Source of the DNA: an uncultured Chlorobiaceae bacterium
Lineage (GTDB): Bacteria > Bacteroidota > Chlorobiia > Chlorobiales > Chlorobiaceae
Length of the DNA: 6,423 nucleotides
NCBI GenBank assembly: GCA_903838095.1
Contig: CAILXE010000111.1
Coordinates: forward strand, 1-6,423
Direction: 5' to 3'
A program made the translations under genes and the position numbers. Positions 1 to 5,800 of this stretch are shown one piece after another. The first letter of the stretch is position 1, and the number at the start of each line of letters is the position of its first letter. The notes under the pieces were generated by a model. That model had not been told where the DNA came from and did not search any database. It was given only the letters and a program-made list of their open reading frames with translations.

Positions 1-644
1 CGCTGATAATTGGTGGTACCGTCAATCCCTTTCAAATCTTTGTTCAACTGCAGTTCAAGCCCGCTGCTTCCATCAGTTTTACTTTTATCATTTCCTGTAA
101 AACCGATCAACTGAGCTGCAACATTCAGGTAAGAGCGCTGCTGCTCCTTGTCAAACCATACCCCGCTAATCTTTGCGTGCATCAGTGGCAGTGCTTTTGC
201 TACAGGGATTTTCCTGGCGAGCACGGTGATACCCTTGCTCCGTTTTAATGCTTTCAGGTAAACCAGTCGGTTGCCACCAAAATGACGGACAAAAAGCGTT
301 GCGACCGCACCCGAATTGTCATAGGTGATCTGTTTTTTACTTTTTTTATCATTCACCGGTTTACCGTGCTCATCGAACAGCGGAGTGTTCCGGATAATGA
401 CTGGATTGGCATAAAATGAAATAGATTCGATGCTTTCAGCAAGCATGCGTGAACGACGATCAATAATCGCTCCACGCTGAGCCGTTTCAGTAACGACTCT
501 CTCATATTGCCGCGCAGCTTTCTGCTTGTATTTCTTGACATTGATCACCTGAATACTGAGCAACATTCCGATTATTGCAGCAATAAACATGGAAAATGCA
601 ATAGCCACAACACCAAGCCGCTTGCCAAACTCCTGGTCATTCAT
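1..644 (-). CDS. ftsI: FtsI, class B penicillin-binding protein (septal transpeptidase), N-terminal part only
   Basis: Partial gene: 214 codons from the ATG at 644 run open to the window edge, so the catalytic transpeptidase domain is not visible. The protein begins with a short cytoplasmic tail, then a single membrane segment at about residues 11-32, the bitopic layout of class B PBPs. Residues 57-64 read RGAIIDRR and are followed by LAES, the usual first motif of the periplasmic PBP dimer/pedestal domain. Near residue 195 comes GLELQLNKDLKG, the conserved GLE..Y...L.G segment that precedes the transpeptidase domain. A lysine-rich stretch at about residues 91-110 looks like a small insertion in the pedestal. 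In the family, FtsI cross-links septal peptidoglycan in the divisome with FtsW. It lies 33 bases after the FtsL-like gene, as expected in a dcw cluster. GGGA at 651-654 gives a six-base spacing to the ATG. PBP2 or a sporulation-type class B PBP is less likely given the dcw position. Confidence 0.9.
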   Translation of the reverse strand, partial: MNDQEFGKRLGVVAIAFSMFIAAIIGMLLSIQVINVKKYKQKAARQYERVVTETAQRGAIIDRRSRMLAESIESISFYANPVIIRNTPLFDEHGKPVNDKKSKKQITYDNSGAVATLFVRHFGGNRLVYLKALKRSKGITVLARKIPVAKALPLMHAKISGVWFDKEQQRSYLNVAAQLIGFTGNDKSKTDGSSGLELQLNKDLKGIDGTTNYQ

Positions 645-677
645 GAGCAATCCCGTTCCTTGAGCGGCCAATTTCTT

Positions 678-959
678 TCACGGTTCAAGTTCTACTGGCG
701 GAATACTGGACGGAGTAAGCCCAAGAGTGGCTGCTTCCTGCGCAATATTGTGGATACTTTGCAATTCATCGGCCTTCAGCTTCTGTGACGTTATCATGCT
801 GGCACTCATCTTTATCTGCTCACGAAGCTTTTGATTCTGCTGGGACAGCTCAATGATTGCAAGTGTATTATGCGTCTGAAAAAGAAAAATCACGGTTCCG
901 GCCAGAAGGTATAAAAAAGTCCTGGGCTTCAACAGTGAAACAATATCAAAGTTTTTCAT
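678..959 (-). CDS. ftsL: FtsL-like small bitopic division protein
   Basis: A 93-residue protein starting MKNFDIVSLLKPR. A basic cytoplasmic tail of about 13 residues is followed by one hydrophobic segment at about 14-30 (FLYLLAGTVIFLF), then a Gln/Lys/Glu-rich stretch at about 38-75 with coiled-coil character (LSQQNQKLREQIKM) and a proline-containing tail. This is the FtsL/DivIC layout. The position between rsmH and ftsI is exactly where ftsL lies in other dcw clusters. In the family, FtsL forms a complex with FtsB/FtsQ and activates FtsWI. FtsL sequences diverge strongly, so the identification rests on topology, size and synteny rather than on residues. The ATG at 959 was chosen over an upstream TTG at 989, which would overlap rsmH by 23 bases. 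This ATG has AGGTGA seven bases before it, overlapping the rsmH stop codon, which suggests translational coupling. Confidence 0.68.
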   Translation of the reverse strand: MKNFDIVSLLKPRTFLYLLAGTVIFLFQTHNTLAIIELSQQNQKLREQIKMSASMITSQKLKADELQSIHNIAQEAATLGLTPSSIPPVELEP

Positions 960-966
960 GGCGACT

Positions 967-972
967 TCACCT
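967..972 (-). promoter_or_regulatory. Shine-Dalgarno of the FtsL-like gene, overlapping the rsmH stop codon
   Basis: On the minus strand AGGTGA includes the TGA that ends rsmH and is followed after seven bases (960-966) by the ATG at 959. It decides the start of the FtsL-like gene in favour of ATG 959 over TTG 989. A ribosome terminating on rsmH would sit on this site, so the two genes are probably translationally coupled (inference). Confidence 0.7.
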
Positions 973-1938
973 GGAAATTTTTTCAACAATCCTCAATTTG
1001 GCACTTCTTGCCCTCGGGTTAGTGTCTATCTCTTTTGTCGTCGCAGTAACCGGTTTCCTTGTTACTGGTATCACCGCTCCATAGGATAACGGCTCCCTTA
1101 AACCAACACCTTTGGGTCCCCAGTCACTTTTTGATTTTTCTGCAAACGATGTTTTCACTATCCTGTCCTCAAGTGAGTGATAGCTGATAACGGCCATCCT
1201 TCCCCCTTCATCAAGAGATTCAATCCCTTCATCAAGCACCCTGCGGAGCACATCCAGCTCTCCGTTCACCTCTATTCGCAATGCCTGAAAGACTCTTGAC
1301 AACGTTTTGATAACCTTCTCTCCTCCGTAAGCGTTGTTACGAATAATGGAGGCTAACTCAAGCGTTGTGCTGACCCTTCCAGTGTTCTCACGCGTGGCAA
1401 CAATTGCCCTGGCAATACTCCGACTTCTTGGCTCTTCACCATATCGATAAAAAAGTCGAGCCAACTCCTTTTCTTCATAATTGTTCAGAATATCCGCCGC
1501 GCTGAGTGGGGCGTCACTGTTCATCCTCATATCAAGCGGTCCTTCCCTGAGATAGCTGAACCCCCTTGATGGAGTATCAATCTGAAACGACGACACTCCA
1601 AGGTCAAGCAAAATTCCGGCAGCTTTCGGCTTCAAAGCTTTTTCGGCAGAGATTTTTTTCAGGATTGCCTCAATATCCTGAAAATTTCCCTTCACCAGAA
1701 CTGTATGAGCTTCATAATCCTTCAGCTTTCCTGACGCCTCTCGTAGTGCTTCATCATCCTGATCAATACCGATCAGCAGTGATTGCTTGAGATAACCTCC
1801 CTGTTGCAAGGCGTGCAGCAGAGCTTTTGAGTGCCCTCCCCCCCCAAGAGTCCCGTCAATATAGATTCCCGGCTTTCTGGCCATGAATGCTACAACTTCA
1901 GAGGCAAGTACGGGATCATGAAATGTGCACTGCGCCAT
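967..1938 (-). CDS. rsmH: RsmH (MraW), 16S rRNA cytosine-1402 N4-methyltransferase
   Basis: S-adenosylmethionine-dependent methyltransferase which in the family N4-methylates C1402 of 16S rRNA in the ribosomal P site. From ATG 1938 it has 323 residues, close to the usual 310-330. Visible motifs, in numbering from that ATG: FHDPVL at 6-11, the SAM-binding loop GTLGGGGHS at 29-37, acidic GIDQDD at 57-62, ILLDLGVSS at 109-117, FSYLREGPLDMRM at 127-139, the AIVATRE helix, FQALRIEVNGEL at 217-228, ISYHSLEDRIVK at 251-262 and NPRARSAKLR near the end. All core motifs are intact. It lies five bases after mraZ and seven before the FtsL-like gene. An in-frame TTG at 1947, overlapping the mraZ stop by four bases, is a real alternative start adding three residues. 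GGAAGG lies 5 bases from TTG but 14 from ATG. I kept ATG because it is far commoner, but the choice is open. Confidence 0.96.
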   Translation of the reverse strand: MAQCTFHDPVLASEVVAFMARKPGIYIDGTLGGGGHSKALLHALQQGGYLKQSLLIGIDQDDEALREASGKLKDYEAHTVLVKGNFQDIEAILKKISAEKALKPKAAGILLDLGVSSFQIDTPSRGFSYLREGPLDMRMNSDAPLSAADILNNYEEKELARLFYRYGEEPRSRSIARAIVATRENTGRVSTTLELASIIRNNAYGGEKVIKTLSRVFQALRIEVNGELDVLRRVLDEGIESLDEGGRMAVISYHSLEDRIVKTSFAEKSKSDWGPKGVGLREPLSYGAVIPVTRKPVTATTKEIDTNPRARSAKLRIVEKISR

Positions 1939-1943
1939 GGCTC

Positions 1944-2414
1944 TCAAAAATACCTTCCGGCAAGGACTGCCAAACGACTTGCGCTCTCTTCGAGAAGTGC
2001 CCGGAGTCGCTCCGGTTCCCAGATAATCATTTTTGTATCTGCTCCTATAAGAACAACATCCTTTGTAATGCCTGCATGTTCGAGAAACTCCCTTGAGAGC
2101 GCGATCCTGCCTTGCCGGTCAAGCTCAACGGTTTCAAGTGATTCGTACATCAATGTTTTCAGCAACCGCTCATCAGGGTTAAAATCAGAGAGATCTGAAA
2201 TGGTTTTGCGCATCTCTTTCCAGATAAACGGCTCATACAGCTCAAGTGACCTGTCGGGCGCTTTCATAATGTAAAGCACTTCATGACGACCCGACAAATC
2301 ACAGTCAATACCTGATAACGCCGATTCGCCAAACTTTCGACGAAACCTTACCGGAATCATCAGCCGCCCTTTCTCGTCCACGGCATGTCTCTCTTTTCCT
2401 ATAAAGCCTGCCAT
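1944..2414 (-). CDS. mraZ: MraZ, SpoVT/AbrB-fold transcriptional regulator of the dcw operon
   Basis: A 156-residue protein, against 140-152 in well-studied relatives. It has two tandem MraZ/AbrB half-domains: the first at about residues 5-50 with AVDEKGRLMIP, the second at about 82-125 with ELDRQGRIALSREF. Both keep the D..GR signature of the DNA-binding beta-hairpin. The loop HEVLYIMKAPDRSLELY at about 44-60 and the C-terminal helices ending LAGRYF match the family. MraZ is known to form a ring-shaped oligomer that binds short direct repeats in front of its own gene and represses the dcw cluster. Such repeats are seen here at 2513-2537, so autoregulation is likely. The ATG at 2414 is supported by GGAG at 2423-2426, eight bases upstream. 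The stop lies five bases before the rsmH ATG. It is the first gene of the operon, following a terminator-like hairpin. Confidence 0.97.
   Translation of the reverse strand: MAGFIGKERHAVDEKGRLMIPVRFRRKFGESALSGIDCDLSGRHEVLYIMKAPDRSLELYEPFIWKEMRKTISDLSDFNPDERLLKTLMYESLETVELDRQGRIALSREFLEHAGITKDVVLIGADTKMIIWEPERLRALLEESASRLAVLAGRYF
1953..1958 (-). promoter_or_regulatory. Candidate Shine-Dalgarno of rsmH inside the mraZ end
   Basis: GGAAGG on the minus strand lies within the last codons of mraZ. It is five bases before a TTG (1947) that overlaps the mraZ stop, and fourteen before the ATG (1938) that I annotated. The spacing argues for TTG and codon preference argues for ATG. Any difference is three residues. 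Confidence 0.45.
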
Positions 2415-2458
2415 TTCAGCAACTCCATGAACCTTTATTATGCAGATCTTGCCGCCAC

Positions 2459-2480
2459 TTATAGCCTTGCTGGGCTATAA
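2459..2480. repeat. Perfect 8-bp inverted repeat in the mraZ leader
   Basis: TTATAGCC and GGCTATAA are separated by six bases (TTGCTG) and pair perfectly. The element is 45-66 bases before the mraZ ATG and downstream of the candidate MraZ operator. It could be a hairpin in the 5' leader or a binding site for a dimeric regulator. The arms also contain TATA-like sequence, so overlap with a promoter is possible. Function unknown. Confidence 0.55.
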
Positions 2481-2512
2481 AGCTGTAAATATCAGGAAAA
2501 ACTTGCCGCAGC

Positions 2513-2537
2513 TCCCATTTCCCCCCATTTTTTACCA
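2513..2537 (-). promoter_or_regulatory. Candidate MraZ operator: three TGGGN-type repeats, 10-bp period
   Basis: Read on the minus strand, TGGTA, TGGGG and TGGGA start at 2537, 2527 and 2517. They are spaced exactly ten bases apart with five-base spacers, so all lie on one face of the helix. E. coli MraZ is known to bind TGGGN repeats separated by five bases in front of mraZ. The second and third repeats match that pattern exactly and the first is degenerate in one position. The site is about 100 bases before the mraZ ATG and directly follows a terminator-like T-tract, as expected for a promoter-proximal operator. Binding by this MraZ is an inference from family knowledge and position. Confidence 0.72.
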
Positions 2538-2550
2538 CTCTAAAATGTAT

Positions 2551-2580
2551 AAAAAAGGAGGCACTAAAAAAATAGTCCTC
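2551..2580 (-). terminator. Intrinsic-terminator-like hairpin upstream of mraZ
   Basis: On the minus strand GAGGACTA (2580-2573) pairs with TAGTGCCTC (2566-2558), giving eight base pairs with one bulged G. The loop is six T, and the stem is followed after one base by six T (2556-2551). The stem is short and only moderately GC-rich, so it may be leaky. Its position between the adhesin gene and mraZ, both on the minus strand, suggests it stops read-through into the dcw operon. Confidence 0.55.
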
Positions 2581-2638
2581 TTGCGTGAAGTTTTTCAGGG
2601 AGGGAATATGCCTACAATCGTGAAAAGGTGAAAATAAA

Positions 2639-2666
2639 CCTGTCTGAATAAAGTTCTTTAGGCAGG
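2639..2666 (+). repeat. Hairpin-forming inverted repeat, better paired as plus-strand RNA
   Basis: CCTGTCTGAA (2639-2648) and TTTAGGCAGG (2657-2666) flank an eight-base loop. As plus-strand RNA all ten positions pair, two of them as G-U. As minus-strand RNA those two become mismatches. No T-tract follows, so it is not a typical intrinsic terminator. Function unknown. Confidence 0.4.
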
Positions 2667-2688
2667 AAATCGTTGCTGCAGATCATTG

Positions 2689-2707
2689 ATGTACACGACT
2701 TGTACAT
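2689..2707. repeat. Perfect 7-bp inverted repeat, operator-like
   Basis: ATGTACA and TGTACAT are separated by five bases (CGACT). The two arms are perfectly complementary. Length and symmetry resemble a binding site for a dimeric repressor, or a small hairpin. It is 117 bases past the adhesin stop codon and about 275 bases before mraZ. I cannot assign a regulator. Confidence 0.45.
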
Positions 2708-2763
2708 TCTTTCATTTGGCATCAATCCATCAAGTAATGCCTGTTTCTTGCGTCACATTGTTG

Positions 2764-2797
2764 CATCGTGAGGCGAGCGGATAATCGCCCCACGATG
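2764..2797 (-). terminator. Long hairpin just after the adhesin gene, probable transcript 3' end
   Basis: The arms CATCGTGAGGCGA (2764-2776) and TCGCCCCACGATG (2785-2797) enclose an eight-base loop, 26 bases after the adhesin stop codon. In minus-strand RNA all 13 positions pair, including one G-U. In plus-strand RNA that position is an A-C mismatch. This bias supports a structure that works in the adhesin transcript. No T-tract follows on the minus strand, so it may be a 3'-end stabiliser or a terminator of unusual type rather than a standard intrinsic terminator. Confidence 0.55.
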
Positions 2798-2823
2798 ACT
2801 TTTCAGTTACATAATTCCTTGAA

Positions 2824-5800
2824 CTAATTAACCGCGATATTAATCTCCCACGACTGACCATCAACAGTAACCAGAATCTTAATGTCAGTAATATCAGCCA
2901 GAGGATTCGTTACGGTAAACGTATCAGTGCCACTATCGTAGGTAATCCAGTCAGGCAAACCACCTCCACCGACAAGAGAAACTGTTTCGTTTTTCCCTGC
3001 AATAGTTTTCGAAACCGCTTCCGGAAGCGTGAAACTGAATGCCTCGTTATTATTGACGATTGTGGCTGGAACCGAAACGGTAACCTTGCCCGGATCGACA
3101 GCATCTTGCTTCACTGTCACACTTGCCGTTGTATAGGCAACGTATGTCTGATTCACCACACCAGGGTTGTAAATCGGCTCCTGAGGTGCCTGTTGCGGTG
3201 TCTCTTCAGGAATTTTAACGGTCAACGTTCCCGGCGCATATTCAATGTCCCATCCTGTGAGATAGGCAATTTCGGTATGCACCTGGTTGTCTGAATAAAG
3301 ACCACCCGGCATCAAGTCGAAGGTACCATCTTTATCCGCGTCAGATGTATAGGTCAATATTCCATGCAAATTACCAGAAGGACCCGCAGGATCATAAATT
3401 ACACCAGGATGACCCGAATAAGGCAGATCCGTTGTTAATACCTTATCATCAACAGCCGTTACCTTCAAATGCTTCAGGAAGTGGCGTAACAGCGGGTTGC
3501 TCTGACCCTCATAGATCCGCCATACTGATGGAGTTGGATCTGATGCTATATAACTGTCACCAATATCCCATCCTGCGGCTAAAAAGATTGCCATCTGTTT
3601 CATCTGGGCAGTAGACTTACCCTCCACGGTTCCATCGCCAGGTGTCGTCGAAGGAAAGCCTATACCATTTGCCAAACCTGGAGCATCATTATTCCAGAAA
3701 CTGTTGAGTACGGATCCCTCATTGTAGCCAACCACTCCGCCTAATGAGAGTTCATCACCTGTCACCGTTTGCGCAGTGTCGGTGTGATGGACTGAATCCC
3801 AACCCGAAGCATAGCTGTTTTTAATAGTGCCGTTGGCTGTATTATGTCCTACCAAACCACCTGTATTGCTGGTTGGTTCGCTAACGTCGCCGGGGACCAC
3901 ATCAATAATATCATAACCCGCCACACGACCGGTCGCATAGGTGTTTAGGATTGAACCATCATTATGCCCTACTAGACCGCCTGTATCGCTGTCATTACCG
4001 GTTACGGACGCATCAACATCTCCTGTTGCAAAGCTTTCGGAAATAGAGCCCTCGTTCCAGCCGACAAGGCCACCGGTATAATAAGAGGCAGTGTTACCAA
4101 CACTCGCTGCGCCATCGATCTCAACATTATTTTCTGATACTGTTGCTGAAATATTCACAGCAACAGTCACATCACCGGCGGCATAGTTCTGCAAAATAAC
4201 TCCGGGGAAGCTGTCAGGTATTAAAGGTGATACTGCCTCCGGCGCTACAGGCGGCTTTTCCGCTGGAGCATTCTTGCCTACAAGACCACCAGTATAGTAG
4301 TTGCCAGTGTTCACAACATTTGCCGCTACCGTTCCTGCCGCCGCCTCTTCACCAACCTCAACTACTGCACCGCTGTTTATGGTGACCGTTACATCGCCCA
4401 GTGCAAAGTTACCACTGATCGTACCGCCATAATGATTGCCGACCAATCCACCGCTATAGAAGTTACCTGTGTTCTCAACTGTCGCTACTCCAGTGCTACC
4501 ATCACTCACATTACCAACAACGGTTACGGTTGCAGCATCATGAGTAGCATCATTGACGGTAACAGTAACGTCACCTGTTGCATAGCTGTCAGTGATATTG
4601 CCATCATAATTCTCGCCTGCCAGGCCACCACTATAGAAGTTGCCCTGGCTCATAACCTTTGCTGCTACAGCTCCGCCTGCATTCACATCACCGCTAACGG
4701 TTACTTTGGCCACGGTATCCTCCGCATCATTGACGGTAACTTTTACGTCACCGGTCGAATAGCTGTCAGAAATATCGCCACCAGAATTCTTGCCTGCCAA
4801 GCCTCCGGTATAGTAATTGCCCTTGGTCATGACTTCCGCGTCAACTTGACCATTAACATTACCTGATACTTGAACTGCTGCATGGCCATCCACAGAAACG
4901 GTTACATTCTCTGATGCATCACTGCCACTAATTGATGCGCCTTCGTTTTTACCAACCAAACCACCGGTATAGTAGTCTGCGTGGTTCTCAACATACCCCG
5001 CGACAAAACTACCGACATTACTGCTCGCACTCGTACCCTCATTCGTCAATACTATTTCGCCCACATTCACTGTAGATGTTCCAGTAATATCTACCAAAAC
5101 ACCAGTGCCATTGCTGCTGTAGCTACTGCCGGTAATATCGCCTCCATAATTCTTGCCGAGCAAGCCACCAGTGTAGTAGTTGCCTTCATTCTCAGCCTCT
5201 GCTCTTACCGCACTGATTAGCTCTCTGCTACCAGTAACTGTATCGTTTGCAGCAACGTTGATATTGCCAACAAGTACTGTTGCATCTCCATTTACTCTAA
5301 CCCTCACATCTCCAGTCGCATCACTGTTGCCGCTTATGCTACCAGCGCCATCAGTTACCCGGACAGCATTCTCTCCGGCCAGGCCACCAGTGTAGTATTC
5401 GCCTTCATTCTCGACCTCTGATACGATCAGGTCACGAACATCACTATTCCCACCGACATTACCACTAATCGTCACGTCAACATTACCAACAGTCAAACTG
5501 GAAGTACCAGAGACATTGACCGACACGCCTGTAACCTTGCTGTTGTAGCTACTGCCGGTAATATCGCCGCCATAATTCTTCCCAACCAGACCGCCAGTGT
5601 AGTAGTGACCTGCATTCTTGACCTTTGTGATAACCGCACCAGTTAATGTTCTGTTTCCTTCGATCACATCACCACTTAAAGCCGCCGTTACATTTCCAAC
5701 AGTTAATTTTGCGTCTCCGAGAATTGTAACACTTACATCACCTGTTGCGTCACTGCTGCTTATCGAACCATCTTCATTTCTGCCAACCAGACCTGCAGTG

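Larger units (their letters stand above)
2415..2823. other. Gene-free stretch between the adhesin gene and the dcw operon
   Basis: This 409-base stretch holds no gene I can support. In the direction of transcription (minus strand) it contains a 13-bp hairpin at 2764-2797, a perfect inverted repeat at 2689-2707, a hairpin at 2639-2666 that pairs better as plus-strand RNA, an intrinsic-terminator-like hairpin at 2551-2580, three TGGGN-type repeats at 2513-2537, an inverted repeat at 2459-2480 and the mraZ ribosome binding site at 2423-2426. The mraZ promoter must lie here, but I cannot place it confidently. TATACA at about 2547-2552, right after the terminator T-tract and before the operator, and CATAAT at about 2438-2443 resemble -10 boxes, but neither has a convincing -35. 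A 63-codon plus-strand reading frame (2440-2631) crosses several of these elements and shows no protein character. Confidence 0.7.

Noticed and set aside
678..989. Longer FtsL-like start at TTG 989
   Set aside because: It overlaps rsmH by 23 bases and uses a rare start, while ATG 959 has AGGTGA at seven-base spacing.
857..1084. 75-codon plus-strand frame with a hydrophobic stretch opposite the FtsL-like gene and rsmH end
   Set aside because: Opposite two supported genes with good spacing and ribosome sites. The hydrophobic segment arises from the complementary strand.
1831..2274. 147-codon plus-strand frame opposite mraZ and rsmH
   Set aside because: Antisense to two clearly identified conserved genes; Ser/Arg-rich composition typical of a shadow frame.
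2440..2631. 63-codon plus-strand reading frame in the intergenic stretch
   Set aside because: It runs across the MraZ repeats, the terminator-like hairpin and two inverted repeats, has no ribosome site at its ATG and shows no recognisable protein character.
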